Part shown: in pieces, positions 54,572 to 61,559 of the stretch
Position numbering within the stretch: position 1 is the first letter of the stretch
How the letters are laid out: each line of letters opens with the position of its first letter
Origin: Kuafuiihalomonas sp964473255
Lineage (GTDB): Bacteria > Myxococcota > Kuafuiibacteriia > Kuafuiibacteriales > Kuafuiibacteriaceae
Assembly (NCBI GenBank): GCA_964473255.1
Contig: CAYYOT010000006.1
Coordinates: forward strand, 51,717-115,716
Direction: 5' to 3'
Length of the DNA: 64,000 nt
Notes under the pieces: generated by a model
The model's database searches: none
What the model saw: only the letters and a program-made list of their open reading frames with translations
What the model was told of the DNA's origin: nothing
Made by a program: the position numbers and the translations under genes

Positions 54572-55414
54572 TCAGGCCGCAGAATCCGCCGCCACGGGCG
54601 GCTGACATCCCGGGCAGAGGTACAGCCGTCGGCCGGCGAGTTCGACCTGGCGAACGGCTTCGTCGCAGACTCGACAGGCGGCTCGGCCCCGGCCGAACAC
54701 GAAATGGCGATAGCTTCTCCGCCGCTCGCCGCGGCTTTTCAGGGCCTTCGCGAGAGCTGGCTCGTTCGTGATGCCCCCCGTCCGGTACGAGCGCCGGGTG
54801 ATCGTCAGTGTGGCGCGAGACAGTCGGCGCTGCTCGTCGACGTCGAGGTCGATCGGTCGTCGCTGCGGGTGGACACCGGCAGCGAACAGGATCTCGGACC
54901 GCAGGTAATTGCCGATCCCCGCGACGAACGATTGGTCCAAGTACAGGGCAGCAAGGTTTCGGCGACGAAACCGCGCATCCTGCAGCTGTCGCCGAATGGT
55001 GGTCGGCGTGACGCCGGCGTGCAGCGGGTCGGGCCCGAGCTTGGCCAGGAAGGGATGGGCCTCCACTTCGGACGATCGAAGAACGACGATCTCCGAAGCG
55101 CTGTAGAGGAGGGCGGCTCCCCGATTCGTTCGCACGGAGAAGCGGAGCTGGCGCCGGATGGCGGGTAGGCCATCCTTTCGGCGGATGTACCAGCGGCCGT
55201 AGAGCTGGTTGTGGCTGTAGACGGCGAGAGCATCGTCGAACCACGTGAGCATGGCTTTACCTCGCGTCTCGACCCGGGTGACCACCCGCCCCTCGAGCTC
55301 GGGCTGGTGGGCCTGAAGGTGGGCGAACGCAAAGCGGACCTCGACAGCTTCCTCGTCCTTCAGGACGGTCTCGATGCGGTCTGCGGCACGACGTATCTCC
55401 GGCCCCTCCGGCAT
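54572..55414 (-). CDS. nei: Endonuclease VIII-like DNA glycosylase
   Basis: 280 residues. Starts M-P-E-G-P-E-I-R-R-A-A-D, with the catalytic Pro2-Glu3 pair typical of the Fpg/Nei family and R-R-A-A-D favouring Nei. The H2TH region (G-I-G-N-Y-L-R-S-E-I-L) and a C-terminal zinc finger (C-R-V-C and C-P-G-C) are present. Removes oxidised pyrimidines from DNA. Confidence 0.92.
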   Translation of the reverse strand: MPEGPEIRRAADRIETVLKDEEAVEVRFAFAHLQAHQPELEGRVVTRVETRGKAMLTWFDDALAVYSHNQLYGRWYIRRKDGLPAIRRQLRFSVRTNRGAALLYSASEIVVLRSSEVEAHPFLAKLGPDPLHAGVTPTTIRRQLQDARFRRRNLAALYLDQSFVAGIGNYLRSEILFAAGVHPQRRPIDLDVDEQRRLSRATLTITRRSYRTGGITNEPALAKALKSRGERRRSYRHFVFGRGRAACRVCDEAVRQVELAGRRLYLCPGCQPPVAADSAA

Positions 55415-55491
55415 TCGCCTGCTCTAGGCGCATCACCCGATGGTCGTCGATCAGATTGCGACAACCGAAATCGAGGACGGTGGTCGCGCTG

Positions 55492-56583
55492 CTAGTTCCA
55501 GAGGTAGCGCATGGTCAGCACGCCGGTGAGGACTCGATTCTCGCGATCGGGAGCAACGGCTGTGATTCGGTTCCCGACCAATCGAGCATCCAGACCCATC
55601 TGAAACGAGTCGAACTCACTGTAAAAAATGCCTACGGTGAGGAAATGGCTCGTCGTCTTGCTGACCGATGCATAAACCGGCGTATAGGTCGTCAGCAGCG
55701 AAATCGGCCACCGGACGACCGGGAGTAGGTCGAAATCCAGCATCAACCCGCCGCCGACGCTCACCCCATCCGTCTCGAGGCGGGTCGTTTCGACCGTCGT
55801 TCCGTCGTCGCTCGTCGTCTCATTGACCTGCCAGAGGTACGTGTAGGCGAGCAGGAACCGACCGGAAATGCCCAACCAGGGCGTCACGCCCCAGCTCGCG
55901 ACGAGGCTGCCGCCGGTCTTGAACGAATTGATGTTCGAGAAGGCCTCCGCGTCGGCGTCTTCGAAGATGGCCGCTGGCAAGATGACGAAATCGTATCCGT
56001 ACCCGAGGTCGGCGGTAACGCCCAGGCGCCAATCACCGATTGTCCACCCCAACACCGCACCGCCTTGGGCATCGAAGGCTCCGGTTGCGCCGCTGTTGAT
56101 GGCGGCCAGCAGCCCGGTGCCGACGTAGATCAACCCGGAAGCAGAAAAGCGGACCGCGATCCAATCGGCCAGGCGTATCTGGGCGTCCGCGCCGAGAACA
56201 CCGGTCAGCAGGGAGAACTCGTCTTCCCCCATGAGCCCGGCGACCGGTCCGGGGTCGAAGACAGTCTGCCTCGCGTAGCCGGCTCCCACCTCGCTCGCGA
56301 CATAGGTCGTCGTGAAACCGGTGACGAACGCTTTGGTCAGTATGAAGCGGTGACCTCCGAGCACGTTGCTTCGCTCGGTCGTCTCGGATGGGCCAGGAAA
56401 CCCGGCTCGCTCTCCGTCGGACGAGGATTCGTCACCCGTCGTTTCCGATTCCGCTTGCGGAACCGCATCCGGCGCGTCCGATGCGGGGACCGCCTGCGCT
56501 ACGGACGAATTCGAGAGCGTCCACGCAGCCACCGCGACCCACCGCAACACTGCCTCACTTACACCTTTCCTCGACGACCGCAC
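55492..56583 (-). CDS. Putative outer-membrane beta-barrel, last gene of the puc operon
   Basis: 363 residues with a Sec signal (ending A-Q-A) and then a Ser/Glu-rich spacer. From about residue 75 on, alternating hydrophobic strands with G-x-x-G and aromatic belts run to the C-terminus, which ends in M-R-Y-L-W-N, close to the aromatic final strand of outer-membrane proteins. No family recognised. It starts 31 bp after gene Y on the same strand, so it may share the puc transcript. It could equally be an independent gene. Confidence 0.65.
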   Translation of the reverse strand: MRSSRKGVSEAVLRWVAVAAWTLSNSSVAQAVPASDAPDAVPQAESETTGDESSSDGERAGFPGPSETTERSNVLGGHRFILTKAFVTGFTTTYVASEVGAGYARQTVFDPGPVAGLMGEDEFSLLTGVLGADAQIRLADWIAVRFSASGLIYVGTGLLAAINSGATGAFDAQGGAVLGWTIGDWRLGVTADLGYGYDFVILPAAIFEDADAEAFSNINSFKTGGSLVASWGVTPWLGISGRFLLAYTYLWQVNETTSDDGTTVETTRLETDGVSVGGGLMLDFDLLPVVRWPISLLTTYTPVYASVSKTTSHFLTVGIFYSEFDSFQMGLDARLVGNRITAVAPDRENRVLTGVLTMRYLWN

Positions 56584-56614
56584 CTCGGGATCCGCTTGGT
56601 GGGCGTCGCGGCCA

Positions 56615-56989
56615 CTAGACGACGGGGCGACGGGTGCTGATCAAGGGAATGCGGAGGACGTCGGAGAGGAATCGAGGTGCCTGGGATGGCCCAACGACCA
56701 CCTTGGTGGCGCCGTGCTTTTCGAAGATCTCGACGGCGGTGCCCGCGCGATAGTAGGCGGGCTTGGTGATCACGACCCACTTTCCGTCGACGCGCGCATC
56801 CCGTACGCGGCACTCCATGCCCTTGATGAAGGTCTGAACGTTCGGATCATCCGTATCGTCATCGGATGCACCGTCGACCAGGGGCTTAAGCACGAGGATG
56901 TCGGCTCGTGGAAAACCGTTTTCCGCCAGCTCGGCGCTGGACGCTTCGGCTTTGTCGTTGGTCTCGAACATCGCGGCGTGAGCAATCAT
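56615..56989 (-). CDS. Novel puc-linked protein Y (paralogue of X)
   Basis: 124 residues from ATG 56989 with GGGGAG upstream. It aligns along its whole length with the N-terminal part of protein X (59034-59621): start M-I-A-x-A-x-x-F-E, then D-K-A, D-I-L-V-L, R-V-R-D-A, G-A-T-K and A-P-R-F-L-S-D-V, ending with a single R-I-P-L-I motif. The fold looks like an alternating alpha/beta domain, vaguely like YflT-type stress domains. No catalytic motif seen. It lies between the deformylase gene and the barrel gene. Confidence 0.75.
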   Translation of the reverse strand: MIAHAAMFETNDKAEASSAELAENGFPRADILVLKPLVDGASDDDTDDPNVQTFIKGMECRVRDARVDGKWVVITKPAYYRAGTAVEIFEKHGATKVVVGPSQAPRFLSDVLRIPLISTRRPVV

Positions 56990-57018
56990 GTGCGGTCTCC
57001 CCTTGGAACGGCCCGCCG

Positions 57019-57531
57019 TCAGGCGGCCGGGCTCGTCCGTAGCTCCTTGGTTAGCGTCCGATTGTAGCGCAGTCGACGGAAGAACCACATTCGGTCGACC
57101 AGGAGTCGGCCTTCGAGGTGGTCCATTTCGTGCTGAAGACAGACGGCGAACAGGCCGTCCAGGTCTCGCTCGAACGTCTCGCCGGACGGCGCCCGCGCCC
57201 GGACCCGGATCCTCGTGGCGCGCCAGACGTTGACGTTGGCTCCGGGGACGGAGAGGCAGCTTTCCTCGACGAATCCGAAGTGGGACCGAGCGAGGATGGT
57301 GGGGTTGACGTAGACCTGAGGTTCGGAGCGGTCCGGACTCAAATCCAGGACCGCAACCTGCTGCCGCTCGCCGATCTGGGGCGCGCTCAAACCGATCGCC
57401 GATTCCGAGGCGTGAAGCGTGTCGACCAGATCTTCGACGAGGCGAGCGAGACTCGAGCCGAAAGCCGTCACCGGCTCGGAGCGCTCGCCGAGTCGCGGGT
57501 CCGGGTGTTCGAGGACGGTTCGCTGCGCCAC
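57019..57531 (-). CDS. def: Peptide deformylase inside the puc operon
   Basis: 170 residues. All three motifs are present: G-L-S-A-P-Q (motif 1), E-S-C-L-S (motif 2, with Ser where most have Gly) and Q-H-E-M-D-H-L (motif 3, metal-binding His). It removes the formyl group from new proteins. It starts 9 bp after pucC. In classical LH2 the alpha-chain N-terminal Met keeps a modification that binds B800, so a dedicated deformylase here is suggestive. A housekeeping copy elsewhere cannot be checked. Confidence 0.92.
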   Translation of the reverse strand: MAQRTVLEHPDPRLGERSEPVTAFGSSLARLVEDLVDTLHASESAIGLSAPQIGERQQVAVLDLSPDRSEPQVYVNPTILARSHFGFVEESCLSVPGANVNVWRATRIRVRARAPSGETFERDLDGLFAVCLQHEMDHLEGRLLVDRMWFFRRLRYNRTLTKELRTSPAA

Positions 57532-57540
57532 CGCTCGCTC

Positions 57541-58995
57541 CTAGGCGCTTTCCGTGGGTGGTTCGACCGGTATCGGGATCGCACCGTCGAGGCCTCGAAC
57601 GCCCGTCCGGCGGTGGGCGGCAGCATCGCCGACCAGGGGCCGCGCCACCGCGATGGTCAAGAGCAGCAGCGCGATCTCGATGACGTAGACCGCATTGTAG
57701 CCGGTGGCAGAACCAGACGCGCCGTCGAGCGCGAGCATCCAGTTGACCAGGTCACGCAGCGCCCCACTGAGGCCCATGGCCACTCCGGCGGCCGTGGCCT
57801 GCACTGCGCCCCAGGCTCCCAAGGCGAGGCCCGCTTGCTTCTTCGGGGCGCGGTTCATCGTGGCCGTCAGCGTGCCGTGGCCGAACAAGGCACCACCAAA
57901 GCCGATCATCAGGTTCCCCATGAGGAAGGGCCACAGGAGGTCGAGGGGCGAGGCGGCCAAGATCAGCCCGAAGCCCGGCACGCCGATGGCGCATCCGAGG
58001 AGCGTCATCCGATAGGCGTTCCCGCCGCGCTCGAGCGCGTAGGAGGCATAGCTGAAGCCGAAGAGCCCGCCGACCGCGAAGAGGGCGGTCAGCTTCGTCG
58101 TGGCGCCGACCGCCAAGTGCAGAACTTGTCCGCCGAAAGGCTCGAGAAGAACGTCGGCCAGCCCGAATGCAAGCGTGCCGATACCCACGATAACGAGGCG
58201 TCGAATCGCGTGGTCACCTTCGCAGAAAGTGGCCCAGGACTCGGCAAATGTCGGGTCCGGCGGTCGTACCCGACCGCGCGGCGGGTCGCGCGGTTCCTGC
58301 TTCCACATCGCGGCGCCATTCAGGAACATGGCGACCACCGCAGCGGCCTGGATGACTTGAATCAGTCGTCCCGGCGTGAAGTCGGTGAGCGCCCAGCCGA
58401 AGATCAGCGCACTCGCGATCATCCCGACCAGCAGCATCACGTACATGAGTCCCACGACCTTGGGGTGGGACTCGGGCGGAGTGAGGTCCGTAGCCAGCGC
58501 CAGCCCCGCGGTCTGTACGGTGTGCACGCCGGCCCCGACCATCAGGAAGGACAGCGCCGCCGAAAGCTGCCCGACCCAGGTGGGCCAGCTCCCCGATTCA
58601 CCTTTGCCGGCGAGCACGAGCAGGGCCATCGGCATGATGGCGAAGCCGCCGAACTGCGCCAGCGTACCCTTCCAGATGAAGGGCACTCGTCGCCAGCCTA
58701 GTTCGGAGTGGTGATTGTCGGAGTTGAAGCCGATCAGCGCTCGAAAGGGCGCGAACACGAGCGGGAGTGCGATCATGAAGCCTACGAGGAAGGCGGGCAC
58801 GCCGAGCTCGACGATCATTACCCGGTTGAGCGTGCCGACGAGCAGCACCATCGCCATCCCCACCGAGACCTGAAAGAGGGAAAGGCGGAGGAGCCGGGTG
58901 AGCGGCAGGTCGGGCGTCGCCACGTCGGCGAAAGGGAGCACCCTCGGGCCGAGGGCCATCCAGGCATACATCAGCCTTCGGCTGAGTCGGTTCAT
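57541..58995 (-). CDS. pucC: PucC/LhaA-type light-harvesting assembly protein
   Basis: 484 residues, about 12 membrane helices, MFS-like. The family motif is present: F-N-S-D-N-H-H-S-E-L-G-W-R-R-V-P-F-I-W-K-G-T and Q-F-G-G-F-A-I-M-P. PucC/LhaA proteins assist assembly of antenna complexes and possibly deliver bacteriochlorophyll. The gene lies between X and def on one strand, which ties it to pucBA. The C-terminal 40 residues are variable. Confidence 0.93.
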   Translation of the reverse strand: MNRLSRRLMYAWMALGPRVLPFADVATPDLPLTRLLRLSLFQVSVGMAMVLLVGTLNRVMIVELGVPAFLVGFMIALPLVFAPFRALIGFNSDNHHSELGWRRVPFIWKGTLAQFGGFAIMPMALLVLAGKGESGSWPTWVGQLSAALSFLMVGAGVHTVQTAGLALATDLTPPESHPKVVGLMYVMLLVGMIASALIFGWALTDFTPGRLIQVIQAAAVVAMFLNGAAMWKQEPRDPPRGRVRPPDPTFAESWATFCEGDHAIRRLVIVGIGTLAFGLADVLLEPFGGQVLHLAVGATTKLTALFAVGGLFGFSYASYALERGGNAYRMTLLGCAIGVPGFGLILAASPLDLLWPFLMGNLMIGFGGALFGHGTLTATMNRAPKKQAGLALGAWGAVQATAAGVAMGLSGALRDLVNWMLALDGASGSATGYNAVYVIEIALLLLTIAVARPLVGDAAAHRRTGVRGLDGAIPIPVEPPTESA

Positions 58996-59033
58996 GCGTC
59001 AGTCCTCGCGACGTCCACGGACGACCGTCCGAA

Positions 59034-59621
59034 CTAGCGGCGCTTCTTGTCGGATACGAGAAGCGGAATGCCGAAGCTCGATTTACGTCCGGCTTTCGGG
59101 CGAATGATCTCCTTCATCCCCAGCATCGACGAGAGCGGGTGAGGGTTCTTGGTAGCCAGCGGAAGGCCCAGGCTCGACTTCCGGCCGGCCTTCGGGGTGG
59201 CCAAGAGCGGCATGCCTAGCATCTGGGAAAGAGGCTTTGCGTTACTGCTCATCATGACCGTGCGCGGTCGATTGCTGCTGGCGAGGAGCGGCATGCCGAT
59301 CACTTCGGAGAAGAAACGGGTCGGTGCGTCCACGCTGCCTTCGAGCGTCTTTGTTGCGCCCGCCTCGGTGAGGATGGTGATGGCCTGAAGGCCTGAACCG
59401 AAGGGAGCAATGACGGACACCACCGAGTGTCCGCCTTTCAAAGCGTCGCGAACCCGACTCTCGATGCCCTCCACGAAGCGAGTGGCCGCAGGCGTCGCAT
59501 CGAGCTTGGCCTCGTCGTCCAGTACCAGAATGTCGGTCGTCCAGAACTCGCCCGCTTCCAGGTTCTTGGCCGCGGTCTGGGCTTTGTCCTTCGATTCGAA
59601 AATCCCTGCGTACGCAATCAT
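59034..59621 (-). CDS. Novel puc-linked repeat protein X
   Basis: 195 residues, GGAGG before the ATG. Residues 1-105 form a domain shared with Y. Residues 106-195 are built of repeats: R-F-F-S-E-V-I-G-M-P-L-L at 102-113, then two 32-residue copies at 130-161 and 162-193, each made of P-L-S-x-M-L-G-M followed by P-K-A-G-R-K-S-S and G-[LI]-P-L. The sequence is basic at its end (K-K-R-R). No signal peptide or membrane helix is seen, so it is likely cytoplasmic. It lies between pucA and pucC. I do not recognise the family. Confidence 0.8.
   Translation of the reverse strand: MIAYAGIFESKDKAQTAAKNLEAGEFWTTDILVLDDEAKLDATPAATRFVEGIESRVRDALKGGHSVVSVIAPFGSGLQAITILTEAGATKTLEGSVDAPTRFFSEVIGMPLLASSNRPRTVMMSSNAKPLSQMLGMPLLATPKAGRKSSLGLPLATKNPHPLSSMLGMKEIIRPKAGRKSSFGIPLLVSDKKRR
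59043..59234 (-). repeat. Two tandem 96-bp repeats within gene X
   Basis: The DNA encoding residues 130-161 and 162-193 of X is a tandem duplication of a 96-bp unit. The P-K-A-G-R-K-S-S segments at 143-150 and 175-182 are 32 residues apart. Confidence 0.85.
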
Positions 59622-59665
59622 GGAGTCCTCCGTCTCCGTCGTCGGTGTGGGATGAAAACTGCCGC

Positions 59666-59694
59666 AGAGGCCCGACCCCGAGGGCCGGGCCTCT
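59666..59694 (-). terminator. Strong hairpin between pucA and X
   Basis: AGAGGCCCG (59666-59674) pairs perfectly with CGGGCCTCT (59686-59694), loop 11 nt. It lies 16 bp past the pucA stop. There is only a short T run (TTTT) on the minus strand after it. In Rhodobacter, such a hairpin after the antenna genes stabilises the pucBA message and limits readthrough into downstream genes; a similar role here is an inference. Confidence 0.65.
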
Positions 59695-59710
59695 CAGCAA
59701 CTCTTCATCG

Positions 59711-59926
59711 CTACTTGGTCGTGTCGTCGAACGCGACCGTCGTCGCCGGCGTCTCCTGCGCTTCGATGGGCGCCTGAGCGCTCGCACCTTTCCAGAAGTC
59801 ACCGAACCACTCCGTCGTCGTGAGCACGTGGTAGTGGATGAACAGCGACGTGAACATCAGAGCCAGGAAGAAAACCGGGACGCCTACGGTCGGACTGACC
59901 ACCGTCCAGATTCGTGCATTATTCAT
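59711..59926 (-). CDS. pucA: LH2-type light-harvesting alpha polypeptide
   Basis: 71 residues, GAGGAG 9 bp upstream, 11 bp after pucB. It aligns without gaps to LH2 alpha of Rhodoblastus acidophilus: M-N-N-A-R-I-W-T-V-V start, the bacteriochlorophyll-binding His at residue 31 and W40-F41. At 44-45 it has F-W where the reference has Y-W, so alpha Tyr44 is replaced. The C-terminus runs about 26 residues past W45, longer than normal, and is rich in Ala, Thr and acidic residues. One membrane helix. Binds B850-type pigments. Confidence 0.93.
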   Translation of the reverse strand: MNNARIWTVVSPTVGVPVFFLALMFTSLFIHYHVLTTTEWFGDFWKGASAQAPIEAQETPATTVAFDDTTK

Positions 59927-59937
59927 GAACTAGCTCC

Positions 59938-60099
59938 TCATCCCAGCCACGGCGTCAGCGCGGCCGTAAGAATATGAGCAACTACAGAGATGACGAAAAA
60001 CACTCGCGTGCCGTCAATGAGATACTTATGCATCTCCTCTGCTTCTTTGAGCGTGAGTCCGGTCGGCCATACGCGATCCGGATCGTCGAAATCAGCCAT
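59938..60099 (-). CDS. pucB: LH2-type light-harvesting beta polypeptide
   Basis: 53 residues, missed by length cut-offs. It matches LH2 beta chains: T-G-L-T, then E-E-M-H-K-Y-L-I-D-G-T-R-V-F with His24 and Arg32, then A-H-I-L with His42 (B850 ligand), ending L-T-P-W-L-G. GGAGG stands before the ATG. The first 13 residues (D-D-P-D-R-V-W) are longer than in most LH2 beta chains. Forms the alpha-beta antenna unit with PucA. Confidence 0.93.
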   Translation of the reverse strand: MADFDDPDRVWPTGLTLKEAEEMHKYLIDGTRVFFVISVVAHILTAALTPWLG

Positions 60100-60118
60100 A
60101 CAGTTCCTCCAATCACCG

Positions 60119-60135
60119 GGGCCTCACCGAGGCCC
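60119..60135 (-). ncRNA. Hairpin in the pucB leader
   Basis: GGGCCTC (60119-60125) and GAGGCCC (60129-60135) form a perfect 7-bp stem with a 3-nt loop, 19 bp upstream of the pucB start. It may stabilise the transcript's 5' end or affect translation. Confidence 0.45.
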
Positions 60136-60214
60136 TGATCCCTTCGCTTCAAGCTCCGGAGAGGCCCCGACGCATCAGGTCAGCCACAAAGGACGGCCCT
60201 CCCGGGCGGACCGG

Positions 60215-60243
60215 TTTTCACCTCAGCGAAGGGCGCGTGTCAA
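60215..60243 (-). promoter_or_regulatory. pucB: Candidate puc promoter
   Basis: A perfect TTGACA (minus strand, 60243-60238) is followed at 17 bp by TGAAAA (60220-60215), a weak -10. A second TTGACA lies at 60269-60264. Both overlap the two regulatory sites described separately. The leader would be about 110 nt. Confidence 0.45.
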
Positions 60244-60283
60244 CGTGACGATACCGCTAAATGTGTCAAGTATACCTTACACA
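60238..60283. promoter_or_regulatory. Tandem TGT-N12-ACA sites (PpsR/CrtJ-like) upstream of puc
   Basis: Site 1: TGT at 60264-60266, 12 bp, ACA at 60279-60281, inside a 22-bp near-palindrome (60262-60283, arms TGTGT/ACACA, core GTATAC). Site 2: TGT at 60238-60240, 12 bp, ACC at 60253-60255, matching 5 of 6 bases. The gap between them is 8 bp. This is the paired layout bound by CrtJ/PpsR at photosynthesis promoters in purple bacteria. Each TGT is part of a TTGACA hexamer, so binding would block the promoter. Confidence 0.65.
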
Positions 60284-60293
60284 TGCGCCAATC

Positions 60294-60551
60294 ATGCGTT
60301 TCTCCCGCCGCGTACCGGTGCCGTCAGCGCACTACACGCAGAGCCATCCCGAGTACGTCCTCGAAGTGGCCGAGGAGGCTGCGAAAACGAAGGACGACTT
60401 GCGGTCTCGAAATCGTGGAGCAGCCGCCTCAGCTGCGTCACTTCACGGCCCGACTTCGGCCGGCCTGACTACGGCGACGGCATCCGGAGCGATATGCCTC
60501 GCGGTTGTCATGACCGACCGGAGCCGCGCCCGGGAGTCTGCGCGCGAATGA
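60294..60551 (+). CDS. Doubtful small ORF upstream of the puc operon
   Basis: 85 codons from an ATG at 60294 on the opposite strand. Low-complexity composition (Ala, Arg, Ser), no motif, no ribosome binding site. The 60284-60591 stretch probably is mostly untranslated leader or spacer. Listed only so the gap is covered. Confidence 0.15.
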   Translation: MRFSRRVPVPSAHYTQSHPEYVLEVAEEAAKTKDDLRSRNRGAAASAASLHGPTSAGLTTATASGAICLAVVMTDRSRARESARE

Positions 60552-60591
60552 TCTGCGCCCCCCCATCCCCAGCATGGGTATTGCGTCGAAG

Positions 60592-61053
60592 CTAAGCGGG
60601 CTGGGCTTCGACGCGCGGTTGACCAATCGCGGCCATGGTCTGGGTGACCTCGTGGTCGAGAGTCTCGTGCTGCGCCGGGGAAGCCGCGTAGCGGACGACG
60701 TCGTTCAGGGACAGAATGCCGATCGGCCGATCGTCGTCGTCGACGATGGGAATCCTCCGGATCTGCTTCTCGCTCATGAGACGCTCCGCTTCTTCGAGCG
60801 AGTCGTTGGCATGACACGAAAATACGACCTTCGCCATCGCGTGGGACACGGGAATGGCGAGGAGAGGGCTGCCTTCCGTATACGCCGACATGCAGATGTC
60901 CCGATCGGTGATCAGGCCGACGAGCTGGTCTTCATCGTTGACGATGGGTAGCGCTCCACAGTCGTGCTCCCACATGAGCCGCGCCGCCGTGTTGAGCGTG
61001 TCTCCCGGCCGACAGGTAATCGCCGGTTTGGTCATGAGTTCTTGTATGTTCAT
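60592..61053 (-). CDS. Two-CBS-domain protein
   Basis: 153 residues. CBS1 (I-Q-E-L-M-T ... C-G-A-L-P-I-V-N ... G-L-I-T-D-R-D-I) and CBS2 (A-M-A-K-V-V ... R-R-I-P-I-V-D ... G-I-L-S-L-N-D-V). Closest of the three to stand-alone Bateman modules of energy-stress type. It is 26 bp downstream of hsp20 on the same strand and upstream of puc. Confidence 0.92.
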   Translation of the reverse strand: MNIQELMTKPAITCRPGDTLNTAARLMWEHDCGALPIVNDEDQLVGLITDRDICMSAYTEGSPLLAIPVSHAMAKVVFSCHANDSLEEAERLMSEKQIRRIPIVDDDDRPIGILSLNDVVRYAASPAQHETLDHEVTQTMAAIGQPRVEAQPA

Positions 61054-61079
61054 ATAGTCTCCTTTCGAACTAATTTCAC

Positions 61080-61559
61080 CTACCGAACCGCGACTTCTTT
61101 CGCGGTTGCTTCCTTCTTCTTCGACTTGCCGATGACGACGTTGAGCATTCCGTCTTTGAACGTCGCGTCGACCTTCGACTCGTCGGTATCGGGCGGCATC
61201 GTGAAACGGCGGACGAAGCTTCCGTAGCTGAGTTCTCGCCGGTGGAACCTCACACCCTTTTCTTCCTTTTCTTCCCGCCGCTCGCCTCGAATGGCCAGGA
61301 CGCCGTTTTCGAGGGTGACGTGGACGTCGTCCTTTTTGATGTTGGGCAGCTCGGCCTGGACGCGATACTCCGTGTCGGATTCGCTGATGTCACAAGAGGG
61401 CGACCAGTCGGTTGTTGCGAGGGGCTCACCTTCAACATCGCTCGGCCAGTTGATCGCCGGGGTGAATCTCGTCAGGCCCAAGAGCCGATTCATCTGATTG
61501 GAAATCTCGTTGAACTCTTGGAATGGGTTCCACTTGTCTGGTCTTCGCACGATTTGCAT
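61080..61559 (-). CDS. Small heat shock protein (Hsp20 family)
   Basis: 159 residues from ATG 61559. Alpha-crystallin domain in the middle: E-L-P-N-I-K-K-D-D-V-H-V, then L-A-I-R-G-E-R, then F-x-R-R-F-T-M-P and the D-G-M-L-N-V-V-I signature. The N-terminal arm starts M-Q-I-V-R-R-P-D. Holds unfolding proteins. No CIRCE element seen. Confidence 0.93.
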   Translation of the reverse strand: MQIVRRPDKWNPFQEFNEISNQMNRLLGLTRFTPAINWPSDVEGEPLATTDWSPSCDISESDTEYRVQAELPNIKKDDVHVTLENGVLAIRGERREEKEEKGVRFHRRELSYGSFVRRFTMPPDTDESKVDATFKDGMLNVVIGKSKKKEATAKEVAVR

